Shown here in pieces: positions 27,191 through 35,952 of a stretch of DNA of 64,000 nucleotides. Location of the stretch: assembly GCF_003633775.1 (NCBI RefSeq), contig NZ_RBIN01000002.1, positions 62,001 through 126,000 on the forward strand, read 5' to 3'. The DNA is from Kushneria sinocarnis (GTDB lineage: Bacteria; Pseudomonadota; Gammaproteobacteria; Pseudomonadales; Halomonadaceae). The notes beneath the pieces were generated by a model. That model had not been told where the DNA came from. It saw nothing but the letters and a program-made list of their open reading frames with translations, and made no database searches. Both the position numbers and the translations under genes were made by a program. Position 1 is the first letter of the stretch, and the number at the start of each line of letters is the position of its first letter.

Positions 27191-27534
27191 TGGAACTCAT
27201 CTATTCGATCTGTACCGGTGTACTCACCACCAGCGGCATCTTTCTGGCGCTACGCGGACGCACCTTTCCCGTAGTGGTGGGACTGACACTGCTGACCTAT
27301 GCCGTCAATCTCTTCCTGTTCTCGATGGGCGGACTGCATACCGCAGCTTCCACCGTGATCGGCAGCGACATGCCGATGGCCGATCCACTGCCGCAGGCAC
27401 TGGTACTGACCGCCATCGTCATCGGCTTCGCCATGACCGCCTTTGTGGTCATCCTTGCCATGCGCGCCCGGGGAGACCTGGGCAGCGATCATGTTGATGG
27501 CCAGCGGCGCGAAGAGTCCCGGGAGGCATCGTGA
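27190..27534 (+). CDS. mrpC: Mrp Na+/H+ antiporter subunit C
   Basis: 114 residues, NuoK-like, three membrane helices. VVGLTLLTYAVNLFLFSMG and DPLPQALVLTAIVIGFA are family hallmarks; the second stretch includes the conserved DPLPQALVLTAIVI loop and helix. The start codon shares one base with the mrpA stop (TGATG), and its own end overlaps mrpD by 4 bases. Confidence 0.95.
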   Translation: MELIYSICTGVLTTSGIFLALRGRTFPVVVGLTLLTYAVNLFLFSMGGLHTAASTVIGSDMPMADPLPQALVLTAIVIGFAMTAFVVILAMRARGDLGSDHVDGQRREESREAS

Positions 27535-29084
27535 GCCAGCATCTGCTCATCGCTCCGCTCGTACTGCCACTGTGTGCTGCGGTACTGCTGCTGTGGCGGC
27601 GCGGCGGCGCACCGATCATCAAGCGTTCGCTCGGCATCGGGGCCACCCTGGCGCTGGTCGTGATCGGCATCGCCCTGGTCCACATGGCCGGCGACGGGGT
27701 GATCCGCTACTACGCCCTCGGGGACTGGCAGCCACCGTTCGGCATCGTGCTGGTGCTCGATCGTCTCTCGGCCATGATGGTGCTGCTGACCGCCGTGCTG
27801 GCCCTGGGCGCGATCCTCTATGCCAGCGCCGGCCAGGACGAGGACGGCACCAATTTCCAGGGGCTGTTCCAGCTGCAGCTGCTGGGGATCAACGGCGCCT
27901 TCCTGACCGGTGACCTGTTCAACCTGTTCGTTTTCTTCGAAGTGCTGCTGATCGCCTCCTACGCCCTGCTGATGCATGGCGGCGGCCGCAGCCGTACCGG
28001 CGCGGGCATGCACTATGTGGCCCTCAACCTGGCCGGCTCCTCCTTGTTTCTGTTCGCGCTGGGCATCCTCTATGGCGCGCTGGGCACGCTCAACATGGCG
28101 GACATGGCACGTCAGATCGGTGCCGGGCTCGATGCCCACCAGCGTGGACTGGTGCACGCCGGCGGACTGCTGCTGCTGAGTGTCTTCGCTCACAAGTCGG
28201 CCATGCTGCCGCTGCACTTCTGGCTGCCGCGCGCCTATGCCGCGGCACCGGCGCCGGTCGCCGCCCTGTTCGCGATCATGACCAAGATCGGCCTCTACGC
28301 CATCCTGCGGGTCTATTCGCTGATCTTTGCCGATCATGCCGGGCCGCTGGCCGGACTTGCCCAGCCCTGGCTGTGGTGGTGCGGGCTGGCTACTCTCGCC
28401 GTGGCCGGCGTGGGGGTGCTCTCGGCGCGCGATCTGCGCCTGCAGACCAGCTATCTGATCCTGATCTCGGTGGGCACCCTGCTCTGCGCCTTCGGAATGG
28501 GTCATATCGAAAGCATCACCGCGGCGCTCTATTATATCGTGCACACTACCCTGGTGACCGGCGGCCTGTTCCTGCTGGCCGACATGATTGCCAGTCAGCG
28601 CGGTCGTGCCGGAGCGCGAGCCGTGCGCAGCCGGCCACTGGTACAGCCCGGCCGTCTGGGAGCGCTGTATTTCATCGGCATGATCGCCGTCATCGGACTA
28701 CCGCCCCTGTCCGGCGCCATCGGCAAGGCACTGGTACTCTCCAGCGCCGGCGAGGAGCAGGCCCTGTGGCTGTGGCCGATCCTGCTGCTGGCCGGCCTGT
28801 GCGGCATCATCTCCGCCTCGCGTGCCGGTTCGACCATCTTCTGGCGGGCCGGTGAAGGGGATCCGGAAGGGCCGCGGATGGGCTGGCGACGCGGACTCGG
28901 CATTACCGGCCTGATCGCGGCCTCGCCGGTACTGACCGTACTGGCCGGACCGATGAGCGATTATGCGGCTGCCACCGCCCACCAGCTGAGCGACCCCGAC
29001 CACTATCTGCAGGCCATTCTCGGCAATCCGACAACCGCCTCCGAGGCCGCGGACGTGTCTCATGCAGGAGGAGAGAGTTCATGA
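27531..29084 (+). CDS. mrpD: Mrp Na+/H+ antiporter subunit D
   Basis: 517 residues, NuoM/N-like proton-channel subunit with about 14 membrane helices. GTG start overlaps the mrpC stop and has GGGAGG upstream. Seen: GDLFNLFVFFEVLLIASYALL, HKSAMLPLHFWLPRAYAAAP with its conserved lysine, and TKIGLYAILRVYSLIF. Works with subunit A to move protons against Na+. Confidence 0.95.
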   Translation: MSQHLLIAPLVLPLCAAVLLLWRRGGAPIIKRSLGIGATLALVVIGIALVHMAGDGVIRYYALGDWQPPFGIVLVLDRLSAMMVLLTAVLALGAILYASAGQDEDGTNFQGLFQLQLLGINGAFLTGDLFNLFVFFEVLLIASYALLMHGGGRSRTGAGMHYVALNLAGSSLFLFALGILYGALGTLNMADMARQIGAGLDAHQRGLVHAGGLLLLSVFAHKSAMLPLHFWLPRAYAAAPAPVAALFAIMTKIGLYAILRVYSLIFADHAGPLAGLAQPWLWWCGLATLAVAGVGVLSARDLRLQTSYLILISVGTLLCAFGMGHIESITAALYYIVHTTLVTGGLFLLADMIASQRGRAGARAVRSRPLVQPGRLGALYFIGMIAVIGLPPLSGAIGKALVLSSAGEEQALWLWPILLLAGLCGIISASRAGSTIFWRAGEGDPEGPRMGWRRGLGITGLIAASPVLTVLAGPMSDYAAATAHQLSDPDHYLQAILGNPTTASEAADVSHAGGESS

Positions 29085-29566
29085 AGCGCCTGCTCCCCAT
29101 GCCACTGCTGTCACTGCTGCTGTTCGCGATCTGGATGGGCCTGACCGCCCTGACCCCGGGCAATGCCCTGCTGGCGCTGGTATTGGCACTATTGATTCCC
29201 ATCCTGATCCGACGCTTCTGGGAGCCCCAGCCGACGGTCCATCGGCCGCTGAAACTGCTGGTCTACGTTATCGTGCTGCTGTGGGACATCATTATCGCCA
29301 ATCTGGAAGTCTCCCGACTGATCCTGGCGCGTCGGCGCGAACCGCAGCCTGCCTTTGTGCTCTATCCGCTGTCGCTGACCGAGCCGTTCCCGATCACCAT
29401 TCTCGCCAGCACCATTTCGCTGACCCCGGGGACCATCTCGGCGCATCTGCGCATTCACGATGGCACCCTGCTGATCCATGCCCTTGATATCGAGGATACA
29501 CAAGCGCTGATCGATCAGATCCGGCGACGCTATGAGCAGCCGCTCAAGGAGATCTTCCAATGCTGA
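29081..29566 (+). CDS. mrpE: Mrp Na+/H+ antiporter subunit E
   Basis: 161 residues. Two N-terminal membrane segments, then a cytoplasmic domain containing the conserved PLSLTEPFPITILASTISLT stretch typical of MrpE. ATGA overlap with mrpD; end overlaps mrpF by 7 bases. No enzymatic motif; required for complex assembly in characterised systems. Confidence 0.93.
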   Translation: MKRLLPMPLLSLLLFAIWMGLTALTPGNALLALVLALLIPILIRRFWEPQPTVHRPLKLLVYVIVLLWDIIIANLEVSRLILARRREPQPAFVLYPLSLTEPFPITILASTISLTPGTISAHLRIHDGTLLIHALDIEDTQALIDQIRRRYEQPLKEIFQC

Positions 29567-29829
29567 CCTGGGCCTTCTGGATCAGTTCGGCGCTATTCAC
29601 GCTGGCACTGGTCATGAATTTCTATCGGGTACTGGTCGGCCCAACCCTGCCCGATCGCATTGCGGCCCTGGATACCATGTACGTCAATGCCATCGGCATG
29701 ATCATCATCCAGGGGCTCTGGCAGGATACCAACCTCTACTTCGAGGCGGCCCTGCTGATCGCCATGCTGGGCTTCATCAGTACCGTGGCAGTATGCAAGT
29801 ACCTGCTGCGTGGCGATATCATCGAATGA
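29560..29829 (+). CDS. mrpF: Mrp Na+/H+ antiporter subunit F
   Basis: 89 residues with three hydrophobic helices. The conserved GPTLPDRIAALDTMYVNAI segment is present and contains the family's key aspartates. Starts inside the end of mrpE and is followed after 13 bases by mrpG. Confidence 0.93.
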   Translation: MLTWAFWISSALFTLALVMNFYRVLVGPTLPDRIAALDTMYVNAIGMIIIQGLWQDTNLYFEAALLIAMLGFISTVAVCKYLLRGDIIE

Positions 29830-29842
29830 GGAGGGAGTCGAG

Positions 29843-30214
29843 ATGACGTTCATGCCCGACTGGCTGGCGCCCTGGCTGGAAGGTCTGATTGCCTTTCTGC
29901 TGGTGACCGGCGGCATCTTTGCAGTGATCGGGGCGCTGGGGCTGCTGCGCTTTCGCGACTTCTTTCAGCGCCTGCACGGGCCGGCCAAGAACTCCACGCT
30001 GGGCGTCGGCTGTACCCTGCTCGCCTCGATGCTCTTCTTCTGGCTGCAGACCGGTGATCACAGTGGCCGCGAGTTGCTGATCACCCTGTTTCTCATGATC
30101 ACCACACCGGTCAGTGCCCATCTGCTGACCATGACCGGCATGCATCACCGGCTGCGGCGAACCGAACGGACCCAGGGGGAACCCTATGAACTGGGTAGCG
30201 AGCGCGACCGCTGA
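29843..30214 (+). CDS. mrpG: Mrp Na+/H+ antiporter subunit G
   Basis: 123 residues from ATG 29843 (GAGGAGGGAG upstream); a slightly longer frame beginning inside mrpF lacks homology. Three helices; the conserved FAVIGALGLLRFRDFFQRLH and TTPVSAHLL are seen. Last gene of the operon; a hairpin overlaps its stop codon, and convergent hemH begins 17 bases later. Confidence 0.93.
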   Translation: MTFMPDWLAPWLEGLIAFLLVTGGIFAVIGALGLLRFRDFFQRLHGPAKNSTLGVGCTLLASMLFFWLQTGDHSGRELLITLFLMITTPVSAHLLTMTGMHHRLRRTERTQGEPYELGSERDR

Positions 30215-30223
30215 GGTCGCGCT
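30201..30223. terminator. Hairpin between convergent mrpG and hemH
   Basis: Perfect 9-bp stem (30201-30209 with 30215-30223) with a five-base loop; the mrpG stop codon lies across its loop and 3' arm. G/C-rich with no T-run on either strand. Probably serves both operons. Confidence 0.5.
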
Positions 30224-30231
30224 GCGATAGG

Positions 30232-31218
30232 CTACCAGCCGGCAGTATGGCGCACGACCAGCTGTTCGAGCAGCCCGATGTGATCGGCCCGGTCATTGAG
30301 GGCCGGAATATAGCTGTAATCGCCGCCACCATTGTCCTGGAAGAACTCGCGATTCTGGATCGAGATCTCCTCCAGGGTTTCCAGACAGTCCGCGGCAAAG
30401 GCCGGACAGATGACATCGACACCATCATGACCGGCCTTGCCCCAGGCCGTCAGGGTCTCATCGGTGTAGGGCTTGAGCCACTCCTCGCGACCGAAGCGGG
30501 ACTGGTAGGTCATGGTCCACTGATCCTCCCGCAGCCCGAGGCGTTCGGCCAGCAGCCGACTGGTCTGCTCGCAATGCTGCGGATAGGGATCGCCTTCATT
30601 GGCGTAGCGCTTCGGAATGCCATGGTAGGACATCAGCAGATGATTCTGCCGACCGCGGGCCTCCCAGTGTTCACGGACGCTGGCGGCCAGCGCGTCGATA
30701 TAGTCCGGCTCCTCGTGGTAGTTGCGCACCATGCGCAGTTCCGGCAGATGCGGACACTCCGACAGGGCATCTGCCAAGCGGTCGAAGACCGGGGCGGTGG
30801 TCGTGCGCGAGTACTGCGGATACAGGGGCAACACGAGGATGCGCTCCACGCCGGCCTTGCGGAAGGCCAGCCCTGCCGCTTCCATGGTAGGGCGGCCATA
30901 GGTCATGGCTAGCTCGACCGGAACATCGGCATCGAAATGGGCATCGAGGCGCGCCTTGAGTGCCCGCTGCTGACGTCTGCCGATGGCCAGCAGGGGCGAG
31001 CCTTCCTCTTCCCATACCGAGGCATAGGCCTCGGCGACCTTTTTGGGTCGGGTACGCAGCACGATGCCGTTGAGAATCGTCCACCATACCGGGCGCGCAA
31101 CATCGATGACCCGGCGGTCCCAGAGAAACTCCGCCAGATACCGTCGCACGGCCGCTGGCGTGGGCTCATCCGGCGTCCCCAGATTGGCCAGCATTACACC
31201 GAAGGAAGCCTCCGCCAT
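30232..31218 (-). CDS. hemH: Ferrochelatase
   Basis: 328 residues, inserts Fe(II) into protoporphyrin IX, the last step of protoheme synthesis. ATG 31218 has AGGAG seven bases upstream. Seen: VMLANLGTPDEPTPAAVRRYLAEFL, LPLYPQYSRTTTAP, the catalytic histidine in SYHGIPKRYANEGDPY, and the conserved PAFAADCLETLEEI near the C-terminus. Divergent from the photolyase across 143 bases. Confidence 0.96.
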   Translation of the reverse strand: MAEASFGVMLANLGTPDEPTPAAVRRYLAEFLWDRRVIDVARPVWWTILNGIVLRTRPKKVAEAYASVWEEEGSPLLAIGRRQQRALKARLDAHFDADVPVELAMTYGRPTMEAAGLAFRKAGVERILVLPLYPQYSRTTTAPVFDRLADALSECPHLPELRMVRNYHEEPDYIDALAASVREHWEARGRQNHLLMSYHGIPKRYANEGDPYPQHCEQTSRLLAERLGLREDQWTMTYQSRFGREEWLKPYTDETLTAWGKAGHDGVDVICPAFAADCLETLEEISIQNREFFQDNGGGDYSYIPALNDRADHIGLLEQLVVRHTAGW

Positions 31219-31361
31219 TGAAAACTCCTGGTCACTTGTGTTTTCCCAATACAGCGATTCTATCAACAATCCGCCTGTTCACGGGATGAAATGTCGCTAT
31301 ATCTGATATTGAATCGGCCATGAGTGCCACTCGCTTTCCCCCCCCCGCAAGGCCATGCTCC

Positions 31362-32930
31362 ATGTCCCGACCCCTGATCCTGATTCTCTCCGACCAGCTG
31401 AGTACGGACCTGCCCCTGCTGCGCAACCCGCCCGACGACGCTGTCGTTGCCCTGTGCGAGGTAGCCGGTGAAGGGCGGTATGTCCCCCACCACCCCCAGA
31501 AGATTGCCCTGCTGTTTTCAGCCATGCGCCACTTTGCCGATGGCCTGCGTCAGCGCGGTTTCGAGGTGCACTACAGTCGTCTGGAGGATGAGGACAACTA
31601 CCATGACCTGCTTGATGAAGCTGAGCGGCTTGCCCGGTTGTACCACTGCAGCGAGATCCGAGTCATCCGCCCCGGCGACTGGCGTCTGTACGAGCGGATG
31701 ACCCGGCGCCGCCGGGGCCGCCCGGCATGGCAGCTGGTCGAGGATGACCGCTTCTTCTGCTCGCCGGACGGATTTGCCGACTGGGCCGGCAATCGCCGCC
31801 AGCTGCGCATGGAGCACTTCTATCGTCTCATGCGTCGGGAGAGCGGCCTGCTGATGGACGGCGACGAACCGGCCGGCGGCCAATGGAACTTCGATCACGA
31901 TAACCGTGAACCGCTGCCCGACAGGCTCGATATCCCCGCGCCGCCCCGCCATCAGCCGGATGACACCACCCGGGAGGTGCTTGAACTGGTCGAGCGCCAC
32001 TTCGGCGATCACTTCGGCAGCCTCGAAGGCTTCAACTGGCCGGTCACCCGTCGCCAGGCGCTGAGTGACCTGCGCCACTTCATCAATCATCTGCTGGCCG
32101 ATTTCGGTTGCTACCAGGACGCCATCAGCGATCAGGAGCCGTTTCTGTTCCACTCCCGGCTGTCGGTGTCACTCAATACCGGTCTGCTGTCGCCACGGGA
32201 AGTCTGCGACGCTGCCGAACGAGCCTGGCGGGAAGAGCGGGCGCCGATCAATGCGGTAGAGGGATTCATCCGCCAGATCCTCGGCTGGCGGGAATTCGTG
32301 CGCGGTGTCTACTGGCTGAGAATGCCGGCCTACAAGCGCGAGAACCGGCTGCAGGCCGAGCGCGGTCTTCCGGACTTCTACTGGAGCGGCGAGACCGAGA
32401 TGCGCTGTCTGAACCGCGCGATCACCATGACCCGGGATCATGCCTATGCCCATCATATCCAGCGTCTGATGGTGACCGGCAATTTCGCCCTGCTCTGCGG
32501 CGTGAAGCCGGAGGCACTGTGTGACTGGTATCTGGCGGTCTACGCCGACGCCCACGAGTGGGTGGAACTGCCCAATACGCTGGGCATGGTGCTGCATGCG
32601 GATGGCGGCTATCTCGGCTCGAAACCCTACTGCGCTTCGGGCAAGTACATCAATCGCATGTCCGATCACTGCAGGCACTGCCGGTATGATGTCAAAAGCA
32701 CCACCGGTGACAACGCCTGCCCGTTCAACAGTCTCTACTGGGATTTTCTGGAACGCCATGAGCGCGAGCTGGCCGGCAATCACCGCATGAAACTGATCTA
32801 CGGCTCGCTGCACCGCATGAGCGACGAGCGGCGCCGGGCCCAGCGTGACAAGGCCCGGCAGGTGCTGGAGGCAATTCGGTTCGAACCGGCCTACGGCCGG
32901 GAGGATCATCTGGCAGGCTATCGCAGCTGA
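31362..32930 (+). CDS. phrB: Fe-S cluster bacterial (6-4) photolyase / cryptochrome (PhrB type)
   Basis: 522 residues of the cryptochrome/photolyase-related group characterised as PhrB in Agrobacterium, which repairs (6-4) photoproducts with FAD and carries a 4Fe-4S cluster. The four cluster cysteines are all present at C349 (MRCLNRAI), C437 and C440 (DHCRHCRYD) and C453 (NACPFN), each one residue from its PhrB counterpart. N-terminal LILILSDQLS begins the antenna domain. Start ATG 31362 fits this N-terminus; the frame extends 14 codons upstream without support. Convergent with the DUF6482 gene, ten bases apart. Confidence 0.92.
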   Translation: MSRPLILILSDQLSTDLPLLRNPPDDAVVALCEVAGEGRYVPHHPQKIALLFSAMRHFADGLRQRGFEVHYSRLEDEDNYHDLLDEAERLARLYHCSEIRVIRPGDWRLYERMTRRRRGRPAWQLVEDDRFFCSPDGFADWAGNRRQLRMEHFYRLMRRESGLLMDGDEPAGGQWNFDHDNREPLPDRLDIPAPPRHQPDDTTREVLELVERHFGDHFGSLEGFNWPVTRRQALSDLRHFINHLLADFGCYQDAISDQEPFLFHSRLSVSLNTGLLSPREVCDAAERAWREERAPINAVEGFIRQILGWREFVRGVYWLRMPAYKRENRLQAERGLPDFYWSGETEMRCLNRAITMTRDHAYAHHIQRLMVTGNFALLCGVKPEALCDWYLAVYADAHEWVELPNTLGMVLHADGGYLGSKPYCASGKYINRMSDHCRHCRYDVKSTTGDNACPFNSLYWDFLERHERELAGNHRMKLIYGSLHRMSDERRRAQRDKARQVLEAIRFEPAYGREDHLAGYRS

Positions 32931-32940
32931 CAGGGCCGCT

Positions 32941-33243
32941 TCAGAAGCTCAGCGGAATCCGTGATGTCAGCGGGTGATGATAGTTCGGCGGCCGGCCGAC
33001 GACTTCATCATTGGGGACCTGATGTACCAGCCAGGCACGGTGCACACCGGCCTGGCGCAGATCGTCTTCCGCGGCATCCAGCGACCGATAAAGCTTCGGC
33101 TTGCCGCTGCGGCGAAGCAGCTGGCTCTCCCCATCGGTCGGCAGGCACTCGACCTGATAGAGCTGACTGCCGGTATGCCGTACCACATGGATTTCCAGAT
33201 CCGCCTGCTCCCTGACGGCCCGCCTGAGTTGCTGCAGTTCCAT
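32941..33243 (-). CDS. DUF6482 family small protein
   Basis: 100 residues from ATG 33243, with AGGAG eight bases upstream. Soluble, mixed charge; the C-terminal segment AWLVHQVPNDEVVG and the YQVECLP strand resemble a small family common in Pseudomonas and Halomonas and sometimes annotated as DUF6482. No catalytic motif. Function unknown. Its upstream region, 33244-33487, is more A/T-rich than the surroundings but no clear promoter could be fixed. Confidence 0.7.
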   Translation of the reverse strand: MELQQLRRAVREQADLEIHVVRHTGSQLYQVECLPTDGESQLLRRSGKPKLYRSLDAAEDDLRQAGVHRAWLVHQVPNDEVVGRPPNYHHPLTSRIPLSF

Positions 33244-33442
33244 GGCGAGTACTCCTGTTGCTCGGGCCCCTGCCCGGTACATGATGCTTATCGACTGATT
33301 CGGGCTTATCCTGAGGGATAGCAATGACAATCAAATGACACCACGAAAGATTCAATGCAAACGGAATCCGACAGGAAGATAACGGTATAAAAAGGAGGCG
33401 ATGGCGGGTAAGGCAGGTCGACCATGGCACGGCACCGTGGCC

Positions 33443-33462
33443 GGCCGGTAGTGCTACCGGCC
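33443..33462. other. Perfect 9-bp inverted repeat
   Basis: GGCCGGTAG and its complement around a two-base centre, 26 bases past the end of the gene at 33488-33781. Likely a terminator hairpin for that gene, although no T-run follows. Confidence 0.4.
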
Positions 33463-33487
33463 GACCCGTTATTGCCGCGAAGACGAC

Positions 33488-33781
33488 TCAGTCACGCTGA
33501 TAGCTCGAAGGATCGATGGCTACCCCCAGTGAGCGACGGTCCACCCAGCGGCCGCCCTTGGTGTCCCGGTAGCGAAAGACCACGTAGTCACCCACCGCGA
33601 CCGGCAGTTCGAGCTCCTCGACCTGATAGCTGTAGGTCTCGCCATCCACGACCAGGGTATGCCGATAGAGATCCGGCATGCCCAGCCACTCCTTGAACGG
33701 CCCTTCGGTTTCGACACTCTCCAGAGTGCCGCGCTTCTCTTCACGAGGCTGGCGACGGCGGCCGCGCTTGTATCCTTCCAT
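33488..33781 (-). CDS. Hypothetical protein, small basic-headed beta-rich protein
   Basis: 97 residues: a very basic N-terminus (MEGYKRGRRRQPREEKRG), then alternating hydrophobic and polar residues suggesting beta strands (HTLVVDGETYSYQVEELELP, DYVVFRYRD). The layout resembles a short OB- or SH3-like nucleic-acid-binding protein, but I recognise no family. Codon use matches its neighbours, so I consider it a real gene. It precedes dnaB's terminator by about 30 bases and is separately transcribed. Confidence 0.6.
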   Translation of the reverse strand: MEGYKRGRRRQPREEKRGTLESVETEGPFKEWLGMPDLYRHTLVVDGETYSYQVEELELPVAVGDYVVFRYRDTKGGRWVDRRSLGVAIDPSSYQRD

Positions 33782-33814
33782 GTGTTGATCACTCCATCCG
33801 GAAATCGATTACAG

Positions 33815-33859
33815 CCGCCCCCGGGCAGCCCCCGGCAGGGGGCGCGTACCGGGGGGCGG
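33815..33859 (-). terminator. G/C-rich stem-loop region after dnaB
   Basis: Outer stem CCGCCCCCGG (33815-33824) with CCGGGGGGCGG (33849-33859), and a nested six-base G/C hairpin inside. About 47 bases downstream of the dnaB stop. No T-run, so it may act through a factor. Confidence 0.5.
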
Positions 33860-33905
33860 ATTCGGAACCCTGTTGCTGTCAGGAAAGTCGATATCCCTCA
33901 CGGCG

Positions 33906-35291
33906 CTACTCCTCGTACTGACCGTAGCTCTCCGGAGCGAGATCCTCGAAACGGGTATACTTGCCGATAAAGGCCATGTGAACGGTACCGACCGGACCGT
34001 TACGATGCTTGCCGATGATCAGCTCGGCCAGTCCCTTGTTGTCCGGGTTGTCCTTGTTGTACACCTCATCACGGTAGACAAAGGCAATCACGTCGGCATC
34101 CTGCTCGATGGCACCGGACTCACGCAGGTCCGACATCACCGGACGCTTGTTGGGACGCTGCTCGAGCGAGCGGTTGAGCTGCGACAGGGCAACGACCGGA
34201 CAGTTGAACTCCTTGGCCAGCCCCTTGAGCGAGCGCGAGATCTCGGAGATCTCGGCGGTCCGGTTTTCCGACATGCCGGGGACCTGCATCAGCTGCAGAT
34301 AGTCGATCATGATCAGCCCGATGCCACCCGCTTCACGCGCCAGCCGTCGGGTCCGGGCGCGCATTTCATTGGGCGAGAGTGCCGGCGTATCATCGACGTA
34401 GAGCTGCTTGTCCTTGAGCAGATTGACCGCCGAGGTCAGCCGCGGCCAGTCCTCATCCTCGAGCTGACCGTTGCGCACCCGGGTCTGGTCGATCCGCCCC
34501 AGTGAAGACACCATGCGCAGCATCAGCGACTCGGCCGGCATCTCCATCGAGAAGACGGCCACCGCCTTGTCGCTGCTGACCACGGCGTGCTCGACCAGGT
34601 TCATGGCGAAGGTGGTCTTGCCCATCGAGGGGCGCCCGGCAATGATCACCAGATCGGAGGGCTGCAGGCCCGACGTCATGTCATCAAGATCACGAAACCC
34701 CGTCGACAGCCCGGTCATCTGGCCCTTGAGATTGAAAAGTTCATCAATGCGGTCAACCGCCTTGGTCAGCAGCTGACTCATGCCGACCGGACCACCGAAC
34801 TTGGGTCGTGACTCGGAAATCTGGAAGACCAGCCGCTCGGCCTCGTTGACCAGTTCATCCGCCGGCCGCCCCTGGGGATTGAAGGCGCCTTCGGCAATCT
34901 GGTTGGCCGCCTGGATCAGCTTGCGCAGGGTAGCGCGCTCGCGCACGATATCGGCATAGGCGCGGATGTTGCTGGCCGAGGGCGTATTGCGCGCCAGCTC
35001 CGCCAGATAGGCCAGCCCCCCGATGCGCTCCAGCCGATCCCGTGACTCCAGCGACTCCGACAGCGTCACCACATCGAGCGGCCGCCCCTCCTCGGCCAGC
35101 TGCCCCATGGCGTTAAAGATGTCGCGATGCTCGAAGCGATAGAAATCATCGCTGATCAGACGATCCGAAATCTCGTCCCAGGCGGAATTGTCGAGCATCA
35201 GTCCGCCCAGCACCGACTGCTCGGCTTCCAGCGAGTGCGGCGGCACCTTGAGGGCGGCGGTTTCCTGATCGTGGGCGATCACTTCATTCAT
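33906..35291 (-). CDS. dnaB: Replicative DNA helicase
   Basis: 461 residues, ring helicase of the replication fork. Seen: PPHSLEAEQSVLGGLML starting the N-terminal domain, Walker A GRPSMGKTTFAMN, IMIDYLQLMQ (Walker B), SRSLKGLAKEFNCPV and LSQLNRSLEQRPNKRP. No intein interrupts the P-loop or helicase motifs. ATG 35291 is chosen by homology; a longer frame reaching 35393 lacks support. It has its own upstream region after the rplI terminator, so it is probably expressed from a separate promoter. Confidence 0.96.
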   Translation of the reverse strand: MNEVIAHDQETAALKVPPHSLEAEQSVLGGLMLDNSAWDEISDRLISDDFYRFEHRDIFNAMGQLAEEGRPLDVVTLSESLESRDRLERIGGLAYLAELARNTPSASNIRAYADIVRERATLRKLIQAANQIAEGAFNPQGRPADELVNEAERLVFQISESRPKFGGPVGMSQLLTKAVDRIDELFNLKGQMTGLSTGFRDLDDMTSGLQPSDLVIIAGRPSMGKTTFAMNLVEHAVVSSDKAVAVFSMEMPAESLMLRMVSSLGRIDQTRVRNGQLEDEDWPRLTSAVNLLKDKQLYVDDTPALSPNEMRARTRRLAREAGGIGLIMIDYLQLMQVPGMSENRTAEISEISRSLKGLAKEFNCPVVALSQLNRSLEQRPNKRPVMSDLRESGAIEQDADVIAFVYRDEVYNKDNPDNKGLAELIIGKHRNGPVGTVHMAFIGKYTRFEDLAPESYGQYEE

Positions 35292-35415
35292 CAACGGTCT
35301 CGAAGACTCGGGAAAGGATAACGGCAAGCGGTGATCAGAATACGCTGCTGCCGGCCGCACTGTCATGGGGAGTGGTGCGTACAGCCCATGCACCGGTCAG
35401 CGGGAACGGACGAAA

Positions 35416-35447
35416 CGAGGGGTACGGAAACCTTCCCGTACCCCTCG
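35416..35447 (-). terminator. Intrinsic terminator after rplI
   Basis: 12-bp perfect stem (35416-35427 with 35436-35447), eight-base loop, followed on the minus strand by TTTCG. Lies 47 bases past the rplI stop and ends the rpsF-rpsR-DUF2232-rplI operon before dnaB. Confidence 0.75.
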
Positions 35448-35493
35448 GGCGGTACCGAATGGACGGTACCCGACCGGCTTGCTGGCGCCGGCC

Positions 35494-35940
35494 TTATTCG
35501 GCCACGACCACGATCCGCACGCTGGCCATGACATCGGAATGCAGCTGCAGGTCGATGTCATATTCACCGGTCTGGCGAATCGGGCCGTCCGGCATGCGCA
35601 CTTCACTGCGCGCCACGTCAATCCCGGCCTGAGCGATGGCATCGGCCAGATCGCGCGGTCCGATGGACCCGAACAGCTTGCCTTCGTCACCGGCACGGGC
35701 CACCAGCGACAGCTCGATTTCGTTGAGCTGTTCGGCACGGCGTTCGGCTTCGGCATAGCGTACCTGAGCCTCGCGCTCGAGCTCGGCACGGCGCTCGTCG
35801 AATGCGGCCACGTTTTCCTTCGTGGCAGGGACGGCCAGACCGTATGGCACCAGATAGTTGCGGCCATAACCGGGCTTGACCTTGACCCGGTCCCCCAGGG
35901 TGCCCAGCTTGCCGAGCTTGTCGAGCAGAATGACTTCCAT
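35494..35940 (-). CDS. rplI: 50S ribosomal protein L9
   Basis: 148 residues, the usual length. N-terminal [17 protein letters not shown] matches the L9 RNA-binding domain, with [14 protein letters not shown] next; the long linking helix ([25 protein letters not shown]) and a small C-terminal domain follow. It binds domain V of 23S rRNA at the base of the L1 stalk. Twelve bases after the DUF2232 gene. Confidence 0.97.
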   Translation of the reverse strand: MEVILLDKLGKLGTLGDRVKVKPGYGRNYLVPYGLAVPATKENVAAFDERRAELEREAQVRYAEAERRAEQLNEIELSLVARAGDEGKLFGSIGPRDLADAIAQAGIDVARSEVRMPDGPIRQTGEYDIDLQLHSDVMASVRIVVVAE

Positions 35941-35952
35941 CGCGTAAACCTC

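Noticed and set aside
33402-33452. A 16-codon frame after a strong AAGGAGG at about 33393
   Set aside because: The spacing to ATG is too short and the peptide shows no features; likely chance.
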